In this document: positions 41,788 through 50,152 of the stretch, in pieces
How positions within the stretch are numbered: position 1 is the stretch's first letter
Layout: every line of letters starts with the position of its first letter
Notes under the pieces: generated by a model
Databases searched by the model: none
Seen by the model: only the letters and a program-made list of their open reading frames with translations
Told to the model about the DNA's origin: nothing
Made by a program: the position numbers and the translations under genes
Assembly: GCA_902779645.1 (NCBI GenBank)
Contig: CACZCH010000002.1
Coordinates: 114,697 to 178,696, forward strand
Direction: 5' to 3'
From: an uncultured bacterium
GTDB taxonomy: Bacteria > Cyanobacteriota > Vampirovibrionia > Gastranaerophilales > Gastranaerophilaceae
Length of the DNA stretch: 64,000 bases

Positions 41788-42039
41788 ATGGCAATTGGCG
41801 CAAGAGAATTTATTGACAAATTATTAGTTGAAAAGTATTCAAACACACAAGTTGAAAATCATAACACAGACGCATTAGTATCTAAAGTTAACGCAGATGA
41901 TATGATGTATGCAATGAATGCATCCGCAGCGAACTTTAAAACTATGATTGCTTTGAACAAAAGACTTACGAGCGTCTGTTACGGAGTCGTATCCAAATCT
42001 GCAAAATATGTATCAACTGAAGAATTTGCAAGAGCCTGA
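41788..42039 (+). CDS. Lineage-specific small helical protein (distant FliE-like pattern)
   Basis: 83 residues, ATG after AAGGAG. Two helices are likely: AREFIDKLLVEKYS and ADDMMYAMNASAANFKTMIA followed by LNKRLTSVCYGVV. The second resembles the FliE pattern of alternating Ala/Met with a terminal N-K-x-L motif, but the similarity is too weak for an assignment. No signal peptide. Driven by the bipartite motif and followed by a strong terminator, so it is a single-gene unit. Confidence 0.65.
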   Translation: MAIGAREFIDKLLVEKYSNTQVENHNTDALVSKVNADDMMYAMNASAANFKTMIALNKRLTSVCYGVVSKSAKYVSTEEFARA

Positions 42040-42065
42040 ATAAATACTATCTATATAAAATTATG

Positions 42066-42095
42066 CCCGCAATAACTGAGTTATTGCGGGTTTTT
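42066..42095 (+). terminator. Terminator after 41788 gene
   Basis: CCCGCAATAAC (42066-42076), loop TGA, GTTATTGCGGG (42080-42090), then TTTTT. The right arm also holds TTGCGG, a plausible -35 for the next gene. Confidence 0.95.
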
Positions 42096-42113
42096 GTATT
42101 TCTGTTGTATAAT
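42084..42113 (+). promoter_or_regulatory. Promoter of holA, giving a leaderless start
   Basis: TTGCGG (42084-42089, inside the terminator stem), 18 bases, TATAAT (42108-42113). The -10 ends six bases before the ATG at 42120, so the mRNA would start at the initiation codon; no Shine-Dalgarno is present. Confidence 0.6.
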
Positions 42114-42119
42114 TCTTTT

Positions 42120-43085
42120 ATGGCAGTTTACTTTTTTTATGGGGAAGAAGATTTTAATATTGATATAGAGCTGGATAAAATGCGCTCTAAATTAAATCCT
42201 GATTTTCTTGCTATGAGTTACAAAGTTCTAGACACACCGGACTTTACGGATTTAATAACTGTTTTGAGATCTTCTCCTATGATGTTTGGTTCATCACTTG
42301 CTGTTATTAATATTCAAAACTACTTCTTTGGTGAAAACTATAATTTTGAAGATAAAGAACTTGAAGAGATTCAAGATTCACTGGATAATAACCAAGATGG
42401 TATTGACATAGTTTTTGTTGCTAGAATTCCGCGCGGAGAAGGCAAAAAAATTGATTCAAGAAGAAAACTTTTTAAAATACTTTCAAAATATAATTCAAAA
42501 GAATTTCAACCTTTTAAAACATATAAAACTGCTGAAATAACAAATTGGATAAAAACAAGAGCTAAAGACAAAAAGCTTAAGATTGATGACGAAGCTTGTC
42601 TAACACTTATCGAACAAATCGGGAATAATCTGCGCCAGTTTGATAATGAACTTGATAAATTAAAACTAATAGCATATCCTGAAAACATTATCTCTAAAAA
42701 AATGGTTCAAGATAACTGCATATCAAATCAGGATTTATTTAATATTACAAATTACCTTATGAAGGGTGAAAAAGGGAAAGCTGTAATGGAGTTTAAACAA
42801 CTTTTAAACGTAAAATATCCTCTGGAAATTTTATCCGCTCTTCAAACTATGCTTAGACAGTGGATTATTGTAAAAGCAAAAAATTCTGCACCTGTGCAGG
42901 AAGTTATGAAACTTACCGGCATAAGATATGATTTTATGGTTAATAACTTAAAAAAAGATTTAAAAAATATACCACTTAAAGATTTAGTTAAACTAAAAGA
43001 AAATCTATATGACGTAGAATACAGAATCAAATCGGGACAAGTAATTGATATAGATTCGGAGGTAGAAATTGCGCTTATCAGATAA
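42120..43085 (+). CDS. holA: DNA polymerase III delta subunit
   Basis: 321 residues from ATG 42120; an ATG at 42063 lies before the terminator and is rejected. AVYFFYGEEDFNIDIELDKM, SSPMMFGSSLAVINI, YKTAEITNWIKTRAKDKKLK, LIEQIGNNLRQFDNELDKL and the C-terminal MLRQWIIVKAK block are typical of HolA, the wrench that opens the sliding clamp in the clamp loader. It overlaps holB by 17 bases. Confidence 0.93.
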   Translation: MAVYFFYGEEDFNIDIELDKMRSKLNPDFLAMSYKVLDTPDFTDLITVLRSSPMMFGSSLAVINIQNYFFGENYNFEDKELEEIQDSLDNNQDGIDIVFVARIPRGEGKKIDSRRKLFKILSKYNSKEFQPFKTYKTAEITNWIKTRAKDKKLKIDDEACLTLIEQIGNNLRQFDNELDKLKLIAYPENIISKKMVQDNCISNQDLFNITNYLMKGEKGKAVMEFKQLLNVKYPLEILSALQTMLRQWIIVKAKNSAPVQEVMKLTGIRYDFMVNNLKKDLKNIPLKDLVKLKENLYDVEYRIKSGQVIDIDSEVEIALIR

Positions 43086-43914
43086 ATATCCGTTTCTTAC
43101 AAATTATTTTACACAAGCTTTGACTACAAGTAATAGAGCACTTCCTCAAAGTCTTTTGTTTTACGGAAATGATTTAAAATCACAATATGAGCTGGCAACA
43201 GAAATCGCAAGATTGCTAAATTGTCAAAAAGACAAAGAAGATGAATGTGACTGTTTGAACTGTAAATGGATTAACGAAAACAGCCATCCTGCGGTTATGA
43301 CAATTTCAAGAATAGATAACAAGCCGGAAGATGACGGTTCAAAAACAGTAATTTCAGTAAAACAATCCCAAATGATTAAAGAACTGCTAATGAATACATC
43401 AGAATTTCACCGAGTATTTATATTTTGCGACAGAGATAATGAAGGTAATATTTCAGGCTTGAATCCTCTTAATTTTCAAGATGAAACAGCTAACTCACTG
43501 CTGAAAATTATAGAAGAACCCCAGCCCGGAGTTACGTTTATATTTTTAACCAGATATATAGACGATGTATTATCAACTATAATCTCACGTTCTCAATGCT
43601 TTTTTGTGCCGTCTAAAGAAGAAGTAAATTTTGATTATTCTTGTATAAATAACGTATTTACCGACTATTTGAATTTTGAAAGAAAAGATGTATTTGATAT
43701 TTCCCAAAAATTACAGGATTTAACAAAATCTATGCCGGCAGAAAAGATTTTGGATGGCATACAAAACTATATTCTTGCAATTCTTAAATCAAATCCCAAA
43801 AGAACAGATTTAATTAAACATATAGAATTGGTTGAAGAAGCAAAACGTCAAGCAAAACTTGGAATAAGACCAATTAATATTTTTGACGATTTATGTTTAA
43901 AGCTGATAAAATGA
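43069..43914 (+). CDS. holB: DNA polymerase III delta' subunit-like protein
   Basis: 281 residues, TTG start after GGAGG. RALPQSLLFYGNDLKSQYEL, a zinc module with four cysteines near residues 52-65 (C..ECDCLNC), NSLLKIIEEPQPGVTFIFLT and ISRSQCFFVPS are the HolB/DnaX blocks. No functional Walker A is seen, as expected for delta prime. With holA it supplies two clamp-loader subunits in a coupled pair. A terminator overlaps the stop codon. Confidence 0.92.
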   Translation: MRLSDKYPFLTNYFTQALTTSNRALPQSLLFYGNDLKSQYELATEIARLLNCQKDKEDECDCLNCKWINENSHPAVMTISRIDNKPEDDGSKTVISVKQSQMIKELLMNTSEFHRVFIFCDRDNEGNISGLNPLNFQDETANSLLKIIEEPQPGVTFIFLTRYIDDVLSTIISRSQCFFVPSKEEVNFDYSCINNVFTDYLNFERKDVFDISQKLQDLTKSMPAEKILDGIQNYILAILKSNPKRTDLIKHIELVEEAKRQAKLGIRPINIFDDLCLKLIK

Positions 43915-43944
43915 AAAAGAGCTTGAATAAACAAGCTCTTTTTC
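43913..43944. terminator. Bidirectional terminator between holB and 43994 gene
   Basis: GAAAAAGAGCTTG (43913-43925), loop of six, CAAGCTCTTTTTC (43932-43944): a 13-bp perfect stem. Confidence 0.93.
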
Positions 43945-43993
43945 ATTTACCGCTTGGTATTTTATTAGAAAAAGGAGGAGGAGTTTTCTGTTT

Positions 43994-45253
43994 TTAACCT
44001 GAGAATGTTTTGAAACCTTTTTCGGTTGCATCTTGAATAATTTTCTTAACAGCTTCCAATTCTGTATTCAAAGCATTTCTTTCCGTATCAAGTCTTGTTA
44101 ATTTAAGTTCCAATTGTTTATCTTGTCTTTGATAAATTGATGTTTTCTTATTTAATTCATTTTGTTCACTGTCATATACAGTTTTTTCATATTTGTAGCT
44201 TGCCATAGCTTCTTCATATTTTGTTTCATCGAATGTTTGAGAAGACTCCAGTACTGTATAATTACCATCGACTGTGATACCTTCAATACCGCCTGTTGTA
44301 CTGAAACTGATTTTGAATTCATCACTAGGAAGCATTTCTTCATATTTACCATTTTGCACTATTTCAAAAATTGCAACAGCTGCGTCATTTTGCTCAAAAT
44401 CACTTCTTAATACAAAGCCGTATGATTCGTCATCAAATGTTACTAATTGATAATAATTGAGCAATTCATCATCAGAATATCCTGGATTAGAATGTCTAAG
44501 AGCTTGAAAAGCTTGTTCTACGGCTTCGCTCCTGTCTTTTGCCGGAATCTCAGACACAGTACCAGATTTTTTACCGTCATGGCTTGTCACTCTGTTACTT
44601 GCTGCCTCTTTTGTATGATATACCAATTCGCCATTTTCATCTGCAGTTACAATATTATTGATAACATTATCTTTTAAAGTACCATCTTCATTAATGTCAT
44701 CTTTAGCAATTTTTCTTACGGTAGTTCCATCAACTACATAATAATTTTTCAAATTTTCATAAGAAAACACTTGATATTCTTTTTTATACAGATCAGGATT
44801 TTCAATTTTTATGTGTTTTTGTTCAGAATCATCCCAATAGTAGTATTCACCGTCTTTTTCCTCAACATCACCAAATTCTTCAGGGAAATTATATCTTACC
44901 TTAGTTTCACCTTGCGGTGTAATTTTAGTGAATTTCATTTCTCTTTCGCCTTTTGTACCGGAAGTTCTTTCAGTAATACTTCCTCTGGTTTCAATATATG
45001 CAGCAAAAGTTCCTGAATTACTGCGTCTTACAGACACGTTTGAACCGTTTATTTTACCTTTATAATTTTCAATAGCAAAATCAATTTTTGCAGGAGGAGT
45101 CGGCACTTCCATGTTATAAACAGCCTCTGTGACTTCATTCATCTTATTAGATAAAGTCAATCTCTGTTGGTTAATTTGTTGAGCTTCATACTCAACGTCA
45201 TTCATTCTTGCGGTTAAAGCAATATATCTTGCTTGCGATGCTGCCATACCCAT
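43994..45253 (-). CDS. Lineage-specific coiled-coil protein of the sigma-28-type regulon
   Basis: 419 residues from ATG 45253 (AAGGAGAACCACATT upstream); the frame extends to 45361 but contains the promoter there. The first 45 residues (MGMAASQARYIALTARMNDV, then EAQQINQQRLTLSNKM) and the last 75 are coiled-coil. The middle is beta-rich with charged residues. The paired terminal helices with a central domain recall flagellin-type or hook-associated proteins in layout only; no sequence motif of flagellin is present. No signal peptide. A sigma-28 promoter 40 bases upstream links it to motility, so a flagellum-exported or surface protein is plausible. Confidence 0.75.
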   Translation of the reverse strand: MGMAASQARYIALTARMNDVEYEAQQINQQRLTLSNKMNEVTEAVYNMEVPTPPAKIDFAIENYKGKINGSNVSVRRSNSGTFAAYIETRGSITERTSGTKGEREMKFTKITPQGETKVRYNFPEEFGDVEEKDGEYYYWDDSEQKHIKIENPDLYKKEYQVFSYENLKNYYVVDGTTVRKIAKDDINEDGTLKDNVINNIVTADENGELVYHTKEAASNRVTSHDGKKSGTVSEIPAKDRSEAVEQAFQALRHSNPGYSDDELLNYYQLVTFDDESYGFVLRSDFEQNDAAVAIFEIVQNGKYEEMLPSDEFKISFSTTGGIEGITVDGNYTVLESSQTFDETKYEEAMASYKYEKTVYDSEQNELNKKTSIYQRQDKQLELKLTRLDTERNALNTELEAVKKIIQDATEKGFKTFSG

Positions 45254-45293
45254 AATGTGGTTCTCCTTTTTTCCTTTTCTTTCTGTAATATAT

Positions 45294-45320
45294 ATATCGG
45301 CACATTTTTCAAAAACTTTA
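45294..45320 (-). promoter_or_regulatory. Sigma-28 (FliA)-type promoter
   Basis: On the minus strand TAAAGTTT, 11-base spacer, GCCGATAT: 15 of 16 positions of the FliA consensus. It is 40 bases upstream of the start codon at 45253. Confidence 0.85.
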
Positions 45321-45414
45321 ATGTTTTTAGTAATATTGTTACAATTCTTTACAAAAATCATCTAAAACAGCCTTATTACAGCTTTTAATGATTATATATT
45401 TATTACATACACAA

Positions 45415-45466
45415 AAAGAAAGACGGTAATAATACCGCCTTTAAATTTTCTACAACCTTATCTAAC
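45415..45466 (-). ncRNA. Candidate very short RNA between motif promoter D and a terminator
   Basis: Transcription from the motif at 45473-45506 would meet a stem AAAGGCGGTA / TACCGTCTTT (45419-45442, one G-T pair) followed by CTTTTT after about 50 bases. The start of this RNA (TGTAAGGTTAGATAAGGTT) resembles the leader of the 25099-25617 gene. Either a small RNA or a remnant of a deleted gene of the same regulon. Confidence 0.45.
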
Positions 45467-45472
45467 CTTACA

Positions 45473-45506
45473 TATATATAAAGTATTTTTATATTTAGAA
45501 ATTGAC
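45473..45506 (-). promoter_or_regulatory. Bipartite motif promoter (copy D)
   Basis: On the minus strand GTCAATTTCT, 11 bases, TACTTTATATATA. It lies just past the stop of the XRE regulator gene and has no protein gene before a terminator. Confidence 0.6.
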
Positions 45507-45523
45507 AAATTTATTATAAATTG

Positions 45524-46090
45524 TTAAGAAATCTTCATAATTTGCTTTTTTGCACATTCAAACATTGAATCAACTAAAGCTGAATTTGAATAAACATTCA
45601 TCCCCGCGCTTTCAAGAACCTGCTTCATTCTTTTTTCCCACAAAGAATACACTTCTTCATTAGGTATATTAAGCGTTTTACCAATTAGTTGAAGTTCCTT
45701 ATAATCTATTGGAAGCGGAAGCGCACCACGCAAAATATCAACGATTTCCAGTCGCTTTTTACGAGGAAAAGATTTTAAGAAAGATACAACAGATATTTTA
45801 TTCGTCTTTAAATATTCTTTTATTATTTCTACTGTTTCATCTACAAAAATAGGCTCTTGAGGAATCTTATATTCGGTAAATTCATCGGGTTCTACTTCCA
45901 TAACAGTTGCAATTCTTTCAATAGTAGTACTTCTTGTAGAGAAAGAAACTGTTTCATCGATTAAGTTATAAACATAAGATAATGTTACACCAATCATCTC
46001 TGCAAAATCACGTTTATGAAGAGCATTTTTTTCTAAAAATACAGCCAATTTTTCAGAACTCTTCTGTTGAATTATCTGTTTTGTTTTCAT
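45524..46090 (-). CDS. XRE-type helix-turn-helix regulator
   Basis: 188 residues from ATG 46090 (AGAGAGGTAATAAA upstream), not the ATG at 46156. Residues 15-70 form the HTH (EKLAVFLEKNALHKRDFAEM, IGVTLSYVYNLIDETVSFS, TIERIATVMEVEPDEFTEY). The C-terminal 110 residues (FLKSFPRKKRLEIVDILRGA, IGKTLNIPNEEVYSLWEKRM) are helical and unrecognised. It could control neighbouring motif-driven or sigma-28-type genes; there is no direct evidence. Confidence 0.82.
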   Translation of the reverse strand: MKTKQIIQQKSSEKLAVFLEKNALHKRDFAEMIGVTLSYVYNLIDETVSFSTRSTTIERIATVMEVEPDEFTEYKIPQEPIFVDETVEIIKEYLKTNKISVVSFLKSFPRKKRLEIVDILRGALPLPIDYKELQLIGKTLNIPNEEVYSLWEKRMKQVLESAGMNVYSNSALVDSMFECAKKQIMKIS

Positions 46091-46261
46091 TTTATTACCT
46101 CTCTTTTTAATTAGGATTTGTACAATTCTAAAATAATAGATTGTAATATTTTTCATAACCCCGCCTTATCCTGCCAACGGATTAATTAATAAAATTTATA
46201 AAATATGAACTCACTAACAAAAAAATTTTTTAGAAGTTTTTAGATACACAAGGAGTAAAAA

Positions 46262-48580
46262 ATGGTTAAAATATCGGCGATTTCACAAAAATTAATTCCC
46301 AATATAAGAAAATTAAATAATAAATTTGATAATGGTATTTCTGCTAATTCAATGGGAGCTATGACTATTCCTTTAGCATCAGGAGGATTTATCGCAGGAG
46401 GATTTATTTCTGACAAGTGTAAGAATTTCTTTAAAACAGTAGATAATAACTATTTTCAGCTCAAAACGAATCCGGAAACAGGACTGCCTTATGAACCGGA
46501 TGTTTTTCAAAAAACCAGTGCTAATCACCTATTTTTAGGAGATGACGTAATTGTTACAGCACCGACAGGAACCGGAAAAACAGCAATTGCCGAATATATT
46601 ATGACAAAAAATTTAAGAGAAGGAAAAAGAACTTTCTATACAACTCCTTTGAAAGCTCTCAGTAATGAAAAGTATAGAGATTTTTGTAAAACATACGGAG
46701 AAGAAAATATCGGACTACTAACAGGAGATACAAAGATTAATATACACGCTCCTATTGTAATTATGACAACAGAAGTATACAGAAACATGGCAGTTTCTGC
46801 GTATTTCAATAATGAAAGAATTCTCCCCGAAGACTTAAAAACAGTCATTTTTGACGAACTGCAATATTTAGGAGATATAGACAGAGGAGGCGTTTGGGAG
46901 ATGTCACTTATGCTTACGCCGCCTAATGTTCAATTATTATCACTTTCAGCAACCGCAAAAAATGCAGGTGATATAAATACATGGATAGGAAAAATCCGCG
47001 GTAAAAAATGTTTAAGTGTTAACGCTGACGGTAATTATCACACAAACCCCTCTAACAAAACACGAGCAGTTTGGATTGATGTCCCACCGGCAAACAGACA
47101 CGTACCTCTGGATATTAAACTAGAGCACGTACTACCTGACGGAACAAAAAAAACCGCGCAAAAAACAAAAAAGAAGAATTCAGAAGATTTTAAAAAAGCA
47201 CTTAGCGCAAAAACTGGTCTGTCAACATACAAATACCTGACAAAGAATCTGCAAAATGAAGGAAAACTACCTGCAATATACTTTATTTTCTCTAAAAAAG
47301 ACAGCAGAGCTTTGCTTAAATATTTTGAAGAATTTGGTGATACACTGACTACAAAAGACGAACAAAAGCTTATTCAAGAAACGTTTGACAGATATAAAAA
47401 TGAAAATATATACTTAGGTGAAAGCCTAAATACTGAAGCAATGATAAAAGGATATGCTACACATAATGCAGGCATGCTTCCTTCACAGAAACAACTGATA
47501 GAAGAACTCTTCCAAAGAAAACTTCTTAAAGTTGCAATAGCAACTGAAACCTTATCGGCAGGTATTAATATGCCTGCAAAAACAACTGTTATAACATCAA
47601 TAAGAAAACCTTCATCAACAGGGGATGAAATCCACGACGGGAAAAGGAATCTGACTCCAAATGAATTCCATCAGATGGCTGGACGAGCAGGACGTAGAGG
47701 AATTGATAAACACGGATATTGCTTCCCGCTAAGCTGTAATAAAGCACAAACTGCAATTTTTGAAGATTTAATGAGCTCATCATCAAATAATCTTTCCAGC
47801 AATTTTAAATTTGATTATGCATTTATATCAAACTATATGGCGAAGTTTGAGGGTATGGAAGAAGTCAGAAACTTCATATCAAAAACTTTTTTTGCTCAGA
47901 GTAATGAATATAAAGCAAATGCCCTTCTAAAAGAATTCAAAATCAAACGCGACATAATTAAAGAATATAACTTTGTTAACGGAAAAGATTTAACTTTGAA
48001 AGGAGAACTTTTACGTCATATTAACGGATATGAACAAATCCCAATTATTAATTTCATTGCGAATAAAAAACTTGAGGGACTAAATTCGATTGAACTTGCA
48101 GGCATATTAGGAGGAATGGCAAATATTGAATACAGCGACCCGCTTAGAAGTAAAGAAACAACATTCTACATAACTAATGAAAACGATGCTGTAAAAGAAA
48201 AAGCAGATGAATTAAATGATGAGATAATTACGTATTCAGACAGAGTAAAAGATTTAAACCCTGATATAAAAATGGGAGTAAATGATAAAGCAATAAACCA
48301 CATTTATGAATGGGCAAAACTAAATTCAATAAATGATGACAGTAGAAAAAACTGGAAAGAATTATATACTGGAGAGATGAAGGAAACAATTCGGGACGAA
48401 GGGACACTCTTTAAAGAAATTACAATGACAGTTGACTTAGCTAAACAAATGATTGGAATTTGCGAAGCTGGAGAAGAATTAAGCAAAACAGAAGATGACA
48501 AAAATTATTATGCAGATTTAAAAGACAAGCTCTATAACGTAATAGAGCTATTACATAAAGAGCCTGTTGATGATAACTAA
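46262..48580 (+). CDS. Ski2-like DExH RNA helicase
   Basis: 772 residues. Motifs in order: APTGTGKTAIAEY (I), TTPLKALSNEKYRDF (Ia), TTEVYRNM, FDELQYLGD (II, DELQ), SLSATAKN (III), ATETLSAGINMPAKT (V) and HQMAGRAGRRGIDKHGYCFPL (VI). The order and wording follow the Ski2/Mtr4 group of RNA helicases. The first 60 residues are unusual: MVKISAISQKLIPN echoes the tag of other orphan proteins and is followed by a glycine-rich hydrophobic stretch (residues 30-50) that might be membrane-associating. AAGGAG precedes the ATG. Single-gene unit upstream of recF. Confidence 0.9.
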   Translation: MVKISAISQKLIPNIRKLNNKFDNGISANSMGAMTIPLASGGFIAGGFISDKCKNFFKTVDNNYFQLKTNPETGLPYEPDVFQKTSANHLFLGDDVIVTAPTGTGKTAIAEYIMTKNLREGKRTFYTTPLKALSNEKYRDFCKTYGEENIGLLTGDTKINIHAPIVIMTTEVYRNMAVSAYFNNERILPEDLKTVIFDELQYLGDIDRGGVWEMSLMLTPPNVQLLSLSATAKNAGDINTWIGKIRGKKCLSVNADGNYHTNPSNKTRAVWIDVPPANRHVPLDIKLEHVLPDGTKKTAQKTKKKNSEDFKKALSAKTGLSTYKYLTKNLQNEGKLPAIYFIFSKKDSRALLKYFEEFGDTLTTKDEQKLIQETFDRYKNENIYLGESLNTEAMIKGYATHNAGMLPSQKQLIEELFQRKLLKVAIATETLSAGINMPAKTTVITSIRKPSSTGDEIHDGKRNLTPNEFHQMAGRAGRRGIDKHGYCFPLSCNKAQTAIFEDLMSSSSNNLSSNFKFDYAFISNYMAKFEGMEEVRNFISKTFFAQSNEYKANALLKEFKIKRDIIKEYNFVNGKDLTLKGELLRHINGYEQIPIINFIANKKLEGLNSIELAGILGGMANIEYSDPLRSKETTFYITNENDAVKEKADELNDEIITYSDRVKDLNPDIKMGVNDKAINHIYEWAKLNSINDDSRKNWKELYTGEMKETIRDEGTLFKEITMTVDLAKQMIGICEAGEELSKTEDDKNYYADLKDKLYNVIELLHKEPVDDN

Positions 48581-48594
48581 ATATCAGCCCGTGG

Positions 48595-48600
48595 TATAAT
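48595..48600 (+). promoter_or_regulatory. -10 box giving a leaderless start for recF
   Basis: TATAAT ends six bases before the recF ATG, with TGTGGT between and no Shine-Dalgarno. The -10 to start spacing matches holA and 51772. Confidence 0.5.
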
Positions 48601-48606
48601 TGTGGT

Positions 48607-49707
48607 ATGAAAATAAAAAAATTAGGGCTAAAAAATTACAGAAATTGTACAAATATTGAACTTGAATTCCCGAGCCGAAAAACTCTTATAATAGGAAAGA
48701 ACGCACAAGGAAAAACTAATATCCTTGAAAGTATTTATTTTCTTTCTGACCTAAAAAGCCCGAGAACTTCCACTATATCGGACTTAATCCAATTTGATAA
48801 ACCTCAATTTGAGATAAATGCTGAAGTATACAAAAATGATACAGATATAGAGCTTGATTATTTATATACATCGGAAAAGAAACGCGAACTTAAAATTAAT
48901 AAAGTTAAAACAACACCCAGAAATTTTAAACTTGTAGTAAAAACCGTTCTTTTTTCCACAAAAGATATGCTGCTACTTAGAGGAACACCTGATGACAGAA
49001 GGAATTGGCTTGACAGAGCGATCTCTCAAATTTATCCCGCTTACGATGAAAGACTCTCAAAATACGACAAAATAAGAGTCCAAAAAAACAATCTTTTGAA
49101 ACAAGAAGAAATTGACGAATCACTTTTAGATATTTATAACGAACAGCTTACTATAACCGGAGCTAACATTATTTACCTTCGTAAAAAATTTTTAAAAGAG
49201 ATCGAAAAAATCGCTTATAAAAAACATCACACGATAAGTGAATCTGAAGAATTTTCAATTAATTATACTTGTCCGAAAGATGAGATAGAAGAAATCTCCG
49301 AATATTTAAGACAGGAACTTATTGAAAGAAGGAGAGAAGAGCTTGCTCGTCGTCAGTCTTGTGTCGGGCCTCACAGAGATGATATAGAATTCAAAATTAA
49401 CGGAGCCGATGCAACAAAATTCGCCTCCCAAGGACAGCAAAGAACGCTTGTTTTATCTCTCAAATTGTCAGAATTAGAAATTATAAAAGAAAAAACAGGT
49501 TTCTATCCGATTTTACTGCTTGATGACGTACTCGCAGAACTTGATGACATAAGGCAAAATTATCTTCTTAAATCAATAGATGAACACACTCAAACCATTA
49601 TTACATCTGTTGATACACTATTATTTGAAGAAGAATTCTTAAAAAATGTCACAATATACAATATAGTAAACGGATTTGTAAAAAATAGCATTACAAAAAA
49701 ATCCTAA
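48607..49707 (+). CDS. recF: DNA replication and repair protein RecF
   Basis: 366 residues, SMC-like ABC ATPase. LGLKNYRNCTNIELEFPS, Walker A IGKNAQGKTNILESIYFL, the signature region ASQGQQRTLVLSLKLSELEI and Walker B ILLLDDVLAELDD are clear. It helps load RecA at gapped DNA. The usual dnaN and gyrB neighbours are absent. Start codon sits six bases after TATAAT. Confidence 0.95.
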   Translation: MKIKKLGLKNYRNCTNIELEFPSRKTLIIGKNAQGKTNILESIYFLSDLKSPRTSTISDLIQFDKPQFEINAEVYKNDTDIELDYLYTSEKKRELKINKVKTTPRNFKLVVKTVLFSTKDMLLLRGTPDDRRNWLDRAISQIYPAYDERLSKYDKIRVQKNNLLKQEEIDESLLDIYNEQLTITGANIIYLRKKFLKEIEKIAYKKHHTISESEEFSINYTCPKDEIEEISEYLRQELIERRREELARRQSCVGPHRDDIEFKINGADATKFASQGQQRTLVLSLKLSELEIIKEKTGFYPILLLDDVLAELDDIRQNYLLKSIDEHTQTIITSVDTLLFEEEFLKNVTIYNIVNGFVKNSITKKS

Positions 49708-49764
49708 TTATTGAATTATTTTATAGTTTAGTGTAAGTATATATTATAATATATAGGAGTGTGT

Positions 49765-50115
49765 ATGAAATTATCGCAAATCAACAATTATTCTTTTAAA
49801 GCCGGAACTGTACACGTCTGTAATATTAATAAAGAAACATTGTATTCTTATAATGCAGTAAAGAAATTTGCAGAAGAAAAAGGTATGAATTTATTTATAA
49901 TTAAAAATAATATAAGAACTTACCTTTCCGATGATAATATATATACAATAATCTCAACAAAAGACTATAAAACTTTACATAAAAATATATGCGGTATAGC
50001 TTATGCAATGCCAAATAAAAAAGCATCCGCAAAAGAAATATCAGTAAAAATCTTTAATGCAGTTCTTCAATCAATAGAAAATTTCGAGAATAGATTAAAT
50101 AGAAACAGCCGTTAA
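49765..50115 (+). CDS. Lineage-specific small protein, paralogue of 3058-3441, with F-box tag
   Basis: 116 residues from ATG 49765 (ATAGGAGTGTGT upstream; the GTG at 49759 overlaps the ribosome site). The N-terminus MKLSQINNYSFKAGTVHV carries the tag. The body aligns with the 3058 product over its whole length (see there), including the IIKNN strand and the C-terminal amphipathic helix. Function unknown. Its stop codon lies within the terminator stem. Confidence 0.75.
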   Translation: MKLSQINNYSFKAGTVHVCNINKETLYSYNAVKKFAEEKGMNLFIIKNNIRTYLSDDNIYTIISTKDYKTLHKNICGIAYAMPNKKASAKEISVKIFNAVLQSIENFENRLNRNSR

Positions 50116-50129
50116 AAACGGCTGTTTCT
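50101..50129. terminator. Bidirectional terminator between 49765 gene and lysS
   Basis: AGAAACAGCCGT (50101-50112), 5-base loop, ACGGCTGTTTCT (50118-50129). The stop codon TAA of the upstream gene is in the loop. Confidence 0.88.
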
Positions 50130-50152
50130 ATATTATATAAATATTAGAAATA

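Noticed and set aside
45254..45361. N-terminal extension of the 43994 gene to ATG 45361
   Set aside because: It spans the sigma-28-type promoter; ATG 45253 follows AAGGAG.
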